A DNA stretch of 64,000 nucleotides. It comes from an uncultured Clostridia bacterium. Its GTDB lineage: Bacteria; Bacillota; Clostridia; TANB77; CAG-508. The notes beneath the pieces were generated by a model. It searched no databases and had not been told where the DNA came from. It saw nothing but the letters and a program-made list of their open reading frames with translations. Location: contig CAKPIK010000001.1 in NCBI GenBank assembly GCA_934162365.1, forward strand, positions 248,001 to 312,000, read 5' to 3'. Positions 27,146 to 36,145 of the stretch are shown here, in pieces; position 1 is the stretch's first letter, and every line of letters begins with the position of its first letter. A program made the position numbers and the translations under genes.

Positions 27146-27175
27146 AAAGAGACACTTTTTTAAGTGTCTCTTTTG
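27146..27175. terminator. Terminator between PIN-PhoH and glmS
   Basis: A 12 bp perfect stem (27146-27157 with 27162-27173) and a T-rich loop and tail, placed between convergent genes. Confidence 0.85.
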
Positions 27176-27179
27176 ACAA

Positions 27180-29000
27180 TTATTCAACTGTAACAGATTT
27201 TGCTAGATTTCTTGGCTTATCAACATCTAATCCTTTTTCTTTGGATATATGGTATGATAATAGTTGCATTGGTATTACAGACAATATCGGACTTAGATAT
27301 TTTGATATATATGGTAATTTTATAATATAATCAAAGTCTTTTTCTATTTTTAAGTTTGTAATTACAATACATTTTGCACCCCTAGATAATACTTCCTCAA
27401 GGTTACTAATTGTTTTTAAAGATAAATCTTGATCTGTTATTATTCCAATAACAGGAAAGTTATTATCTATTAATGCTATTGGCCCATGTTTTAGCTCACC
27501 AGCAGGATATGCTTCAGAATGTATATATGAAATTTCTTTTAACTTTAAAGAACCTTCCATAGCAACAGGATAATCAATTCCTCTTCCTAAGAAAAATACA
27601 TCAGTTGATGAATGTATGTCTTTTGCAATTCTTTTTATTAATTCATTAGAATTTTTTAAAATTTCATCTATTTTATCTGGAATTTCAATAAGCTCAGTCT
27701 TTAACTCAGCAATTAATTTTGGGCTAGCTGTTTCTAATATCTCTGCACAATATAAAGCAATTATATTTAATAATGTGACTTGAGCAGTATATGCTTTTGT
27801 AGAAGCAACAGCAATTTCAGGACCAGCATGAGTATAAATGTACATATCTGCTTCTCTTGTTATAGAGCTACCTATAACGTTTGAAAGTGCAAGAGTTGTT
27901 GCCTTATGTTCTTTTGCCATTTTTAAAGCGGCAATAGTATCAGCAGTTTCACCAGATTGACTAATAAAGATTGCTAATGTATGTTCGTCTATTATAGGTT
28001 TTCTATATCTAAATTCAGAAGCAACATCTACTTCAACAGGTATTCTACATAAGGTTTCAAAATTGTTTTTAACAGCTAACCCTGCATGCATTGCAGTACC
28101 ACATGCAACTATGAAAATTTTATTTATATTATTTAAGAAATCTTTAGAAAAATTTAAATTGTCTAATTCGATTTTTGAATTATTCAACTTAAAACCTATT
28201 GTTTCTCTAATAGAATTAGGTTGTTCATATATTTCTTTAAGCATAAAATCATCAAAGCCATTTTTCTCAATAGAAGAAGCGCTATACTCAAATGTTTGAA
28301 ATTCTTTTTTTATTGGATTAAGATTTAAATCATAAAAATTTAATTTATCTAAATAAACTTCAGCAATTTCATTATCTTCTATAATATAGAAATCTTTGGT
28401 ATAACTTAAAATTGCAGGTATATCAGATGCAATATAATTACCATTTGGAGAAGTTCCAATAACTAGTGGACTATTCTTTTTTGCAACAATTATTTTATCT
28501 GGATAATCTTTACACAATACTTCTATTGCAAAACTACCAATAAAATCTTTACAAGCTAAACTAACTGAAGTTAGTAAATCATTTGATTGATAATAATAGT
28601 TAATTAAGTTTGGAATAACTTCTGTATCTGTTTCAGATAAAAATTTATATCCATTATCCATTAAAAATTTTTTTAAGTCCTCATAATTTTCTATAATTCC
28701 ATTATGAACTACACTGAAAGTTTTTGAATTATCTTCATGTGGATGTGAATTAATTTTACATGGTTTACCATGAGTTGCCCATCTTGTATGAGCAATACCA
28801 ATTTTTGATTCAAAATTATTATTTTCTAGTAATTTTTCTAAATTATTAACTCTACCTTTATCTTTTGTAATTACTAAATTATCTTTTTCTAATATAGAGA
28901 TTCCAGCAGAATCATAACCTCTATATTCTAGTTTTTTTAAGCCATCAATTAATATAGGGATAGCTTTCCTATCACCTATATATCCGACTATTCCGCACAT
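27180..29000 (-). CDS. glmS: Glutamine--fructose-6-phosphate aminotransferase
   Basis: Makes glucosamine-6-phosphate for peptidoglycan precursors. The mature enzyme needs an N-terminal Cys nucleophile, so the start must be the ATG at 29000 giving MCGIVGYIG; an in-frame ATG 15 bases upstream overlaps the GGAGG site. The glutaminase domain (residues 1 to about 230) is followed by two SIS domains (FISQSGETADT and FLGRGIDYPVAMEGSLKLKE). 606 residues. It is controlled by the upstream glmS ribozyme. Confidence 0.97.
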   Translation of the reverse strand: MCGIVGYIGDRKAIPILIDGLKKLEYRGYDSAGISILEKDNLVITKDKGRVNNLEKLLENNNFESKIGIAHTRWATHGKPCKINSHPHEDNSKTFSVVHNGIIENYEDLKKFLMDNGYKFLSETDTEVIPNLINYYYQSNDLLTSVSLACKDFIGSFAIEVLCKDYPDKIIVAKKNSPLVIGTSPNGNYIASDIPAILSYTKDFYIIEDNEIAEVYLDKLNFYDLNLNPIKKEFQTFEYSASSIEKNGFDDFMLKEIYEQPNSIRETIGFKLNNSKIELDNLNFSKDFLNNINKIFIVACGTAMHAGLAVKNNFETLCRIPVEVDVASEFRYRKPIIDEHTLAIFISQSGETADTIAALKMAKEHKATTLALSNVIGSSITREADMYIYTHAGPEIAVASTKAYTAQVTLLNIIALYCAEILETASPKLIAELKTELIEIPDKIDEILKNSNELIKRIAKDIHSSTDVFFLGRGIDYPVAMEGSLKLKEISYIHSEAYPAGELKHGPIALIDNNFPVIGIITDQDLSLKTISNLEEVLSRGAKCIVITNLKIEKDFDYIIKLPYISKYLSPILSVIPMQLLSYHISKEKGLDVDKPRNLAKSVTVE

Positions 29001-29044
29001 TATAAATACCTCCATTTAATATAAATTAAAGGCATAAACTTACA

Positions 29045-29190
29045 TGAATAATTCTTTGTTTTAATATTACTATTAGTTTTTGTAACCATTCTATTGACAG
29101 TAAGTGTGCCATAGGTTCATCCGCCGAATCTTTCGATAAAACCTACCCTCGTTAGGTAAATAAAATTTTACCCCTGGCGCTTGAGAAAAT
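29045..29190 (-). ncRNA. glmS ribozyme/riboswitch
   Basis: Read on the minus strand, the leader contains the cleavage site AAGCGCCAG (cut expected between the bases at 29181 and 29180). It then has the core GTTTTATCGAAAGATTCGG and GCGGATGAACC, then GGCACAC and the P3/P4 region, in the order and spacing of the glmS class. Glucosamine-6-phosphate would trigger self-cleavage and mRNA decay. It lies directly upstream of glmS. The 3' boundary is approximate. Confidence 0.93.
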
Positions 29191-29223
29191 CTCCTTTCTA
29201 ATATATTTGCCTTTATATTTAAT

Positions 29224-29252
29224 ATATTACAATAAGAAGAGAAAAGTTTCAA
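29224..29252 (-). promoter_or_regulatory. Promoter of glmS
   Basis: On the minus strand TTGAAA (29247-29252) and TAATAT (29224-29229) with a 17-base spacer, upstream of the ribozyme. Confidence 0.5.
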
Positions 29253-29271
29253 TATATAAATTTAATTTTTA

Positions 29272-29301
29272 TAATTAAACAAATTATAATTTGTTTAATT
29301 A
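29272..29301. promoter_or_regulatory. 30 bp perfect palindrome overlapping the uvrC promoter
   Basis: The two 15-base halves are exact reverse complements (left half TAATTAAACAAATTA). The right half contains the probable -35 box of uvrC, so a dimer bound here would block that promoter. It lies between the divergent glmS and uvrC genes and does not match the LexA box I know from Bacillota. Confidence 0.6.
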
Positions 29302-29319
29302 ATAAAAATGTGCTAGAAT
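29291..29319 (+). promoter_or_regulatory. Probable promoter of uvrC
   Basis: TTGTTT (29291-29296) and TAGAAT (29314-29319) with a 17-base spacer. Confidence 0.45.
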
Positions 29320-29335
29320 AAATTTGGTGATAAAG

Positions 29336-31120
29336 ATGTTTAATATAGAAGCGGAACTTAAGAAACTTCCTTCAAAACCAGGTGTTTATATAATGCATGA
29401 TAAAGATGACAACATTATTTATGTTGGGAAGGCAGTTTCTTTAAAAAATAGAGTAAGACAATATTTTAGAAAAAATAATAAAACTACTAGAATTGAGAAA
29501 ATGGTTAGTTTAATTGATCATTTTGAGTATATTGTTGTAGATAATGAAGCAGAAGCATTGATTTTAGAGTGTAACTTAATTAAGAAAAACAAACCTAAAT
29601 TTAATGTTTTATTAAAAGATGATAAAACATATCCATACATAAAAATAACATTAAATGAGGAATATCCAACGATTTATACTACTAGAAGAATATTAAATGA
29701 TGGTGCAAAATATTTTGGGCCATATGCAAATCCAGGTAGTGCCAAAGAAATGGTGAATTTTATTAAACAAAAATTCAAAATAAGGCAATGTAAAAGTTTT
29801 AAATCAAATAAGAGAGTTTGCTTAAATTATCATATTGGTAGATGTTTAGGGCCATGTGCTAATATGGTATCAAAAGAAGAGTATAAAAAACAAATTGATG
29901 AAATAATTGAATTACTAGATGGAAAGTCTATTAAACTTATAAAAAAATTGAAAGAGGAAATAGCAGAAGCAGCAAATAAACAAGAATATGAAAAAGCAGC
30001 CTATTTAAGAGATAAGGTTATAGCGATAGAAAATATATCTCAAAAACAAAAAGTGTCAAATATTAATGAAAATGCAATAGATGTAGTTGGCATTGCAAGA
30101 AATGATTTAACTGCATGTATAGAAATATTTTTTGTAAGACAAAGCAAAATGATTGGAAGAGAAAATTATTTCTTTAATGATTTAAATGAATTAAAAGATG
30201 AGGAGTTATTGTCTCAGTTTGTTAAACAGTATTATTTAAATAATGAAAATTTACCTAGCAAAATAATGATAAGCAAAGAAATAGAAGATAAAGAATTAAT
30301 AGAAAAAATTTTATCCGATAAAGCAAACAGAAAAGTTGAAATTAAACATCCACAAAAAGGAGAAAAACTTAAGTTTGTAGAGATGGCAGAAAATAATGCT
30401 AAAGTTACATTAGAAAATAAAGTTAATGACAAATTTAATATTCTAAATGAACTAAAAGAAATATTAAATTTAGAAAAGCTTCCGAGAAAAATTGAATGTT
30501 ATGATATTTCTAACTTATCTGGAACTAACATAGTTGCTGGTATGTGTGTTTTAAAAGATGGTGTTATAGATAAAAAGCTATCAAGAAGATTTAAAATAAA
30601 AACACTATTTGATCAAGATGATCCTGCTTGTATGAGAGAGGTAATAACAAGGAGATTAAAACATTCAATAGATAGCTCTAATAGTGGTTTTGGAAAATTG
30701 CCAGATGTAATATTTGTAGATGGTGGAATAACTCAAATACGTGCAGCAAAAGAAGCTACTAATGAATTAAATTTAGATATTCCAATTTATGGCATGGTAA
30801 AAAATGATAAACATAGGACTAGAGCACTAATTAATGACAAAAAGCAAGAGATAGAGTTAACAGAAGAGTTAATGAATTTAATTACTAGATTTCAAGATAC
30901 AGTACATGATACAGCTATTGAATATCATAGAAAGTTAAGAGATAAAGAAATAATAAAATCTAAGTTAGACGAAATTGAAGGAATTGGAGAAGTAAAGAAA
31001 AAGGAACTTTTGAAAAAATTTGGTAGTGTAGATAAAATAAAAAATTCAACAATGGAAGAATTAATGCAAACAAAAGGAATAACAAAAGGTTTAGCAGAAA
31101 AATTAAAAAACGAATTATAA
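29336..31120 (+). CDS. uvrC: Excinuclease ABC subunit C
   Basis: Nucleotide excision repair nuclease, 594 residues. It has the GIY-YIG N-terminal nuclease (GVYIMHDKDDNIIYVGKAVS), a cysteine segment (CLNYHIGRCLGPC), a UvrB-interacting UVR motif (AAYLRDKVIAIENIS), an RNase H-like C-terminal nuclease (CYDISNLSGTNIVAGMCV, VFVDGG-like segment) and a terminal helix-hairpin-helix pair. The ATG at 29336 has only a weak GGTGA site; in-frame TTG and GTG codons lie 12 and 9 bases upstream. Confidence 0.95.
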   Translation: MFNIEAELKKLPSKPGVYIMHDKDDNIIYVGKAVSLKNRVRQYFRKNNKTTRIEKMVSLIDHFEYIVVDNEAEALILECNLIKKNKPKFNVLLKDDKTYPYIKITLNEEYPTIYTTRRILNDGAKYFGPYANPGSAKEMVNFIKQKFKIRQCKSFKSNKRVCLNYHIGRCLGPCANMVSKEEYKKQIDEIIELLDGKSIKLIKKLKEEIAEAANKQEYEKAAYLRDKVIAIENISQKQKVSNINENAIDVVGIARNDLTACIEIFFVRQSKMIGRENYFFNDLNELKDEELLSQFVKQYYLNNENLPSKIMISKEIEDKELIEKILSDKANRKVEIKHPQKGEKLKFVEMAENNAKVTLENKVNDKFNILNELKEILNLEKLPRKIECYDISNLSGTNIVAGMCVLKDGVIDKKLSRRFKIKTLFDQDDPACMREVITRRLKHSIDSSNSGFGKLPDVIFVDGGITQIRAAKEATNELNLDIPIYGMVKNDKHRTRALINDKKQEIELTEELMNLITRFQDTVHDTAIEYHRKLRDKEIIKSKLDEIEGIGEVKKKELLKKFGSVDKIKNSTMEELMQTKGITKGLAEKLKNEL

Positions 31121-31262
31121 TGTAAAATGTCAAAGGAAAAGAATTGCCGCAAAGTGCTTGTAATATAAGCAAGAAAATGTAAAAAATGGACATACGATTA
31201 TTGTAATAAAAAAACTTCTAAGGAATATAATTTTAAAAGAGATATTCTTTAGGAGGTTTTTA

Positions 31263-31445
31263 ATGGAAAATATTAGATATATACCACAAGGACAAGCAAG
31301 AGGAATAAGTTATAAAACATCAAAAAAAATAGAATTTATTAAAAGAAATAAATTAACATTATTAATAGGAAGTATAAGTTTAGTACTTTTAACAACATAT
31401 ATTGTGTTAATTAATAGTTTTATAAATTTATTAATAACATTATAA
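31263..31445 (+). CDS. Small single-helix membrane protein, unknown
   Basis: A 60-residue protein with a charged N-terminal half (QGQARGISYKTSKKIEFIKR) and one membrane helix (LTLLIGSISLVLLTTYIVLI). It has a textbook AGGAGG site 8 bases before the ATG, which supports real translation. Not recognised; it may be a small accessory of cell division or envelope proteins, but nothing in the sequence proves that. Confidence 0.6.
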   Translation: MENIRYIPQGQARGISYKTSKKIEFIKRNKLTLLIGSISLVLLTTYIVLINSFINLLITL

Positions 31446-31559
31446 ATTTTATTCTTATTTATTCCTAAAAGATAGAAAAATAATTTAAAATATGTTAAAA
31501 TATAGGGTATATGAAAAGAAGGGAGTGCAATACCTTTATTTTGGTGTGCAAAAATATTA

Positions 31560-32423
31560 ATGAATTTAGCAAATAATTGGAAAGATTATGAAATTTTAGA
31601 TATGGCAAATGGTGAAAAACTTGAAAGATGGGGAGATATTGTTTTAATAAGACCGGACCCACAAATAATTTGGAAAGAGAAAACTTTTCCAGAAAAATGG
31701 AAAAGAGCTAATGCAAAATATAACAGAAGCAAAACTGGTGGAGGTAGTTGGGAAAATACTAGCAAGCTACCTAAAGCATGGCAAATTAATTATAAAAATC
31801 TAACGTTTAATATAAAACCAATGGGATTTAAACATACTGGACTTTTTCCAGAACAAGCTGTTAATTGGGATTGGATGATTAATAAAATAAAAAATGAAAA
31901 AAGAGAGATAAAAGTATTAAATTTATTTGCATATACAGGTGGAGCAACAGTTGCTTGTTTATCTGCTGGTGCTAGTGTATGCCATGTTGATAGCTCTAAG
32001 GGAATGACTGCTTGGGCAAAAGAAAATGTAATTTCTTCTGGTTTAGAGAAAGCTAAAGTTAGATATATTGTTGATGATGTTGTTAAATTTGTAAGTAGAG
32101 AAATAAGAAGAGGAAATAAATATGACGCTATAATTATGGATCCACCATCATATGGAAGAGGTGCAAATGGAGAAGTATGGAAGTTTGAAGAAAATATATA
32201 TGATTTAATAAAATTATGCATGAATGTTTTATCAGATAATCCATTATTCTTTTTAATTAATTCATATACAACAGGTATTTCTTCCACAGTGTTAGAAAAT
32301 GTATTAAAAATGAATATGAGTGAAAAATACAAAGGAAAATTTTCTGCAGGTGAAATAGGACTTCCAATGACTAATTCAAATTTAACATTACCATGTGGAA
32401 TCTTTGCAAAATGGGAGAAATAA
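31560..32423 (+). CDS. Class I SAM-dependent RNA methyltransferase (RlmI/RlmK-like)
   Basis: A 287-residue Rossmann methyltransferase. Motif I is VLNLFAYTGGATVACLSAGA and the catalytic-type motif IV is IIMDPPSYGRG, as in the rRNA cytosine-5 methyltransferase group. No SD site lies close to the ATG at 31560. A GGGAG site lies 35 bases upstream and the frame stays open to it, so a longer form with an unusual start cannot be excluded. It abuts the pseudouridine synthase gene, forming an RNA-modification pair. Confidence 0.85.
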   Translation: MNLANNWKDYEILDMANGEKLERWGDIVLIRPDPQIIWKEKTFPEKWKRANAKYNRSKTGGGSWENTSKLPKAWQINYKNLTFNIKPMGFKHTGLFPEQAVNWDWMINKIKNEKREIKVLNLFAYTGGATVACLSAGASVCHVDSSKGMTAWAKENVISSGLEKAKVRYIVDDVVKFVSREIRRGNKYDAIIMDPPSYGRGANGEVWKFEENIYDLIKLCMNVLSDNPLFFLINSYTTGISSTVLENVLKMNMSEKYKGKFSAGEIGLPMTNSNLTLPCGIFAKWEK

Positions 32424-32424
32424 A

Positions 32425-33111
32425 ATGAAGCTTAAAGTAATATATGAAGATAATCATATAATTGTTGTAGAAAAACCACCTAATATTCCGTCTCAGGGAG
32501 ATAAAACAGAAGATGTAGATATGCTAACTTTAATAAAGGAATACTTAAAAGAAAAGTATAACAAACCTGGCAATGTGTATTTAGGCTTAGTGCATAGATT
32601 AGATAGACCGGTTGGTGGAATTATGGTGTTTGCAAAAACCTCTAAAGCTGCTTCAAGACTTAGTAATCAAGTAAGAGAAAAGGTTTTTAAAAAAGAGTAT
32701 TTGGCAATAGTTGATGGAAAGCCTGAGAAAGATAAGGATACTTTAGAAAATTATTTATTAAAAAATGAAAGAACGAATACAAGTAGAATTGTTAAAGAAA
32801 ATACACCAGGTTCAAAATATGCTAAGTTAGACTATGAAGTCCTAAAATATAATGAAGAAATAAATTTATCTTTGTTAAAAATTTTATTACATACAGGAAG
32901 ACACCATCAAATTAGAGTTCAGTTAGCAGGAATGGGACATAGTATATGTGGTGACCAGAAATATGGAACTCGTGGACGAGGAAAGCAAATTTCACTATGG
33001 GCATATAAGCTTACAATAGAACATCCAATAACAAAAGAAAGCATGACTTTTACAGATGTTCCAGAACCAATTGGACCATGGGTAATGATAAAAAATTTTA
33101 ATATTATGTAA
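32425..33111 (+). CDS. RluA-family pseudouridine synthase
   Basis: A 228-residue enzyme converting uridine to pseudouridine in rRNA or tRNA. The catalytic aspartate lies in LVHRLDRPVGGIMVFAKT, with the later LLHTGRHHQIRVQLA. There is no S4 domain, so the protein starts directly in the catalytic fold. The ATG at 32425 is chosen because GGGAGA lies 7 bases before it, overlapping the end of the methyltransferase gene. Target base unknown. Confidence 0.92.
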   Translation: MKLKVIYEDNHIIVVEKPPNIPSQGDKTEDVDMLTLIKEYLKEKYNKPGNVYLGLVHRLDRPVGGIMVFAKTSKAASRLSNQVREKVFKKEYLAIVDGKPEKDKDTLENYLLKNERTNTSRIVKENTPGSKYAKLDYEVLKYNEEINLSLLKILLHTGRHHQIRVQLAGMGHSICGDQKYGTRGRGKQISLWAYKLTIEHPITKESMTFTDVPEPIGPWVMIKNFNIM

Positions 33112-33118
33112 ATTTTAT

Positions 33119-33164
33119 AAAAGGTTATAAATTGTTTGTAAAAATAATTTATAACCTTTTTATA
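33119..33164 (+). terminator. Terminator after pseudouridine synthase gene
   Basis: A 15 bp perfect stem (33119-33133 with 33146-33160) followed by a T-rich tail. Confidence 0.85.
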
Positions 33165-33254
33165 TATTAAAAAATATCTTTTGTATTCAAGATAAATTAT
33201 AGAGAAAAAAATAATATAGAATAGTCTCATAAGAAAACAAAAGAGGAGACAATT

Positions 33255-33878
33255 ATGGTAGATAAAATCTGTGATTATTTAACAAATAAAATAAAACAGA
33301 GAATGCCAGAAGTAGATAATGATAGAGCAGAAGTAATAAATTATGGTATACATTTAATAGTTGGAGAAGTTCCAAAAACTTTTGTGTTTATTATTGTTGC
33401 CATTATATTAGGAGTTTTAAAAGAGTTTTTCTTATGCGTGTTAGTTATTTTTCCTTATAGGGCATTTTCTGGTGGATTTCACTTAAAAACACATCTAGGA
33501 TGTATTATGGGGACGAGCATATTTTACTGTGGAATACCATATGTTTGTAAAATGTTTACATTGGATATACAAACCAAAATTATTTGTATTGTTTTAACTT
33601 GGATTTTTGGGATGATAATGTGTAAATTATATGCGCCGGCAGATACGGAAAATGTACCAATATTAAGAAAAAAAGACAGAAGAACAAAACAAATATTATC
33701 ATATATAGTGCTTAGTATAACCTTAATTATAGGTATATTTATAAATAGTAATGTAGTATCAAATATAATAATATTAGGAGTATTAGTACAAAGTTTAATG
33801 ATAACTAAAATTGCATATAAAATAGCTAATTGTAAATATGGGTATGAAGTATATGCAAATGAAAATAACTTAAGTTAA
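33255..33878 (+). CDS. agrB: AgrB-family peptide processing protease
   Basis: Membrane cysteine endopeptidase that cuts the AgrD precursor and closes the thiolactone ring. 207 residues with about six hydrophobic segments. The catalytic pair is His76 and Cys83 in SGGFHLKTHLGC, spaced as in Staphylococcus AgrB (His77, Cys84). An AGAGGAGA site precedes the ATG. The precursor gene follows 56 bases later, after a small stem-loop (33882-33900). Confidence 0.93.
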   Translation: MVDKICDYLTNKIKQRMPEVDNDRAEVINYGIHLIVGEVPKTFVFIIVAIILGVLKEFFLCVLVIFPYRAFSGGFHLKTHLGCIMGTSIFYCGIPYVCKMFTLDIQTKIICIVLTWIFGMIMCKLYAPADTENVPILRKKDRRTKQILSYIVLSITLIIGIFINSNVVSNIIILGVLVQSLMITKIAYKIANCKYGYEVYANENNLS

Positions 33879-33934
33879 TACAATTGTAACCGGTACAATT
33901 TATTATATAAAATTAACAAAGGAGGAATTTTGTT

Positions 33935-34054
33935 ATGTTAAAATTATTAGCAAAAGTAGCAGAAAAATATGCTAAATCTACAAATACAGCTTGCATGATT
34001 TTTGGATGGTTTCATCAACCTAAAATGCCAGCTTCTTTAATAAAAAAAGATTAG
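33935..34054 (+). CDS. agrD: AgrD-like cyclic peptide precursor
   Basis: A 39-residue autoinducer precursor just downstream of agrB, with a strong AAAGGAGG site. It has an amphipathic N-terminal helix (MLKLLAKVAEKYAKS), a core with Cys20, the family box HQPKMP at 27-32 and a charged tail ending in D. If cutting occurs directly before HQP, as in Clostridium perfringens, the released ring would run from Cys20 to Phe26 (CMIFGWF), two residues longer than the usual five. The ring size is inference. Confidence 0.9.
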   Translation: MLKLLAKVAEKYAKSTNTACMIFGWFHQPKMPASLIKKD

Positions 34055-34063
34055 TAAATAAAT

Positions 34064-34100
34064 AAAGGATAGAAATAATGTTAATTTCTATCCTTTGGTT
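34064..34100. terminator. Terminator between agrBD and agrAC
   Basis: A 13 bp perfect stem (34064-34076 with 34084-34096) and a 7-base loop, shared by the two convergent halves of the agr locus. Confidence 0.85.
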
Positions 34101-34101
34101 A

Positions 34102-35451
34102 TTAATTATTATACATTTCAAGTTGTTGCTTAAAGAAACGTTCATTTTTAGTAGTAAAAAGATTTAAGTTATTATTTCTTTTTAATATTTTTCTAACTTC
34201 CCATAAGCCAAGTCCACTATTTCCAGATTTTGTAGAATAATTTTTTTCATATATTTTTTCTGTATCGATATCTTTATTTGGAAAAGTGTTCTCAATTATT
34301 AGTAATTGTCTATTACGCTTAGAATCTTTTCTCATTTCAATATTTATTATTTTTTCTTCACACTCTTTTGCAGCTTCTATTGCATTATCTAGTAATATTC
34401 CTAAAACTCTTGTAAATTCATAAATTTTCATATTAAGTTTATTTAAATCTATAAAAATATTTATGTTCATTTCAATTCCTAGTTCTAAAGCTTTATTATA
34501 TTTTGAAGCTATTAAAACAAAAATTGCTGGATTATTTATTGTTTCTGTATTTAAAGCACCTAGATTATTTACTTTGTTTATATCTTTTTGAATTTGAGAA
34601 TAATAATTACTTAATCCATTCATATCTTTAACTTGTACATATCCACCAATTGTACACATTATATTTGTAAAATCATGTCTAAAGCCATGCAAATCATCTT
34701 GTAAATCTTTTAATATTTTATTACTTTCTTTTTCTTGTTCAAGATTTAAAGATGCAAGCTCTAATTGAGTGGTTTTTGTAAGGCTATATAAGCTAAGTAC
34801 AAAATATAAAATTAAGCTTAAATTACTAAACACTACAATATATAGTGGCAATTTATTTAAGTAAAATCCAGTAATAAAAAATTGGATTGATAGAGCAAAT
34901 ATTGCAAAAACTAGATTTACAACTGTTAATATTTTAGTTTTCTTAGAAATATTTTCAAATATTGAAATTTGTATTTTAAAGTATTTAATAAACAAATAAA
35001 TAATAAAAGCTAATAATTGAATACTTAATGCTATTATTAATCTATAAAGAGGAATAATTCTTAATGATGCAACATCGATATTTAGTAACATAAAAGAAAC
35101 TTTTGCAATAATAGATTCACATAGAACTGTTACTAATATAGGAGAAAGGGCAGCAAGTATTGTTTTTATAGTATTTGTTTTAAATATTACTTTAATAAAT
35201 ATTAACATTATAGCTAAATTTATAAAAGATCTAAATGGATTAGGAATAAATAAATTTACTAAATTAAATAAAGTAGCTGTAATAAAAATATATAGTAATT
35301 TACTTTTCTTACTTGATGTTATTCCTAATAAAGTTGAAAATATAAGGACGCTTATAAAATTTTCTAAATATGTTTCTGGCAATAGCAATAATGTAGATAA
35401 CAATTCATTTTCTGTTGTTATAGCTGTCCAAATTGTTTGTAAAATTTTCAT
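34102..35451 (-). CDS. agrC: AgrC-like peptide-sensing histidine kinase (GHKL type)
   Basis: A 449-residue sensor. The N-terminal half has six or seven membrane helices that would bind the cyclic peptide. The cytoplasmic half carries the phospho-acceptor His in DLHGFRHDFTN, the N-box LGILLDNAIEAA and the G-box STKSGNSGLGLWEVRKI. The ATG at 35451 is preceded by GGGGG. It overlaps the 3' end of the response-regulator gene by 47 bases, so the two are translated together. It faces agrBD across one terminator. Confidence 0.92.
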   Translation of the reverse strand: MKILQTIWTAITTENELLSTLLLLPETYLENFISVLIFSTLLGITSSKKSKLLYIFITATLFNLVNLFIPNPFRSFINLAIMLIFIKVIFKTNTIKTILAALSPILVTVLCESIIAKVSFMLLNIDVASLRIIPLYRLIIALSIQLLAFIIYLFIKYFKIQISIFENISKKTKILTVVNLVFAIFALSIQFFITGFYLNKLPLYIVVFSNLSLILYFVLSLYSLTKTTQLELASLNLEQEKESNKILKDLQDDLHGFRHDFTNIMCTIGGYVQVKDMNGLSNYYSQIQKDINKVNNLGALNTETINNPAIFVLIASKYNKALELGIEMNINIFIDLNKLNMKIYEFTRVLGILLDNAIEAAKECEEKIINIEMRKDSKRNRQLLIIENTFPNKDIDTEKIYEKNYSTKSGNSGLGLWEVRKILKRNNNLNLFTTKNERFFKQQLEMYNN

Positions 35452-36145
35452 AATTAAAAACCCCCATTATATTATCTTTATATTTTTTGCCAATATCGCA
35501 TGTTTGGCTATTAGTAAAGATAATTGAATTATTTTTTTTATTAATATTTAATATTTGCTGCGTATTTGCTATGTATGACTTATGACAACGGACGAAATTA
35601 CTGGGCAATGTATTTTGAATTTTTTCTAAAGAATTGTATGCTTCAAATTCTCCTGAATTAGTACAAAACACAAGCTTCATTCCGTCCTTTTTAATAAAAT
35701 AGATTTCTTTTTGATTAATAATAGTTTTGTTATTAATTTTAATAAAAGAATTAGAGGGATTATTGCTTAAATCTTCTAATAATCTATTTAAAGTTATCTC
35801 TAATCTTTCTAAAGTTACGGGTTTTGGAAGATAATCAAATGTTTTTACAGAATAAGCAACAAGTGAATATTCTAAGTGACCAGTAGAAAAGATTATATAA
35901 ATTTTTTTATTTCTTTTTCTAATCTTTTTTGCTAAATCTATTCCAGAAATATTAGAATTTAAATTTATGTCTAATATTAATACATCAACAATATTATTTT
36001 CTTCGTATTCTAAAACTTTGCTTGGATTATCTGTTACAAATTTTATTTCTGCTTCAATATCATGTTTAACAAATAAGATTTCAAACATTTCTTTTAATTT
36101 TTGAGCGATGTTTAAATTATCATCGCAAATAACAAATTTTATCAT
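35405..36145 (-). CDS. agrA: AgrA-like LytTR response regulator
   Basis: A 246-residue regulator. The receiver domain has acidic DD at residues 8-9 and the phospho-acceptor Asp in VDVLILDINLN, with a conserved Lys in YLPKPV. A LytTR DNA-binding domain follows (KKDGMKLVFCTNSGEFEAY, RCHKSYIAN). It would activate agr target promoters. The ATG at 36145 follows GGGGGA; an in-frame ATG 24 bases upstream lies before that site. It is the first gene of the agrA-agrC operon, the reverse of the staphylococcal gene order. Confidence 0.92.
   Translation of the reverse strand: MIKFVICDDNLNIAQKLKEMFEILFVKHDIEAEIKFVTDNPSKVLEYEENNIVDVLILDINLNSNISGIDLAKKIRKRNKKIYIIFSTGHLEYSLVAYSVKTFDYLPKPVTLERLEITLNRLLEDLSNNPSNSFIKINNKTIINQKEIYFIKKDGMKLVFCTNSGEFEAYNSLEKIQNTLPSNFVRCHKSYIANTQQILNINKKNNSIIFTNSQTCDIGKKYKDNIMGVFNYENFTNNLDSYNNRK

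Noticed and set aside
33882..33900. Stem-loop between agrB and agrD as a terminator
   Set aside because: The stem is only 7 bp and no T-run follows directly; at most it is an mRNA processing or stability element.
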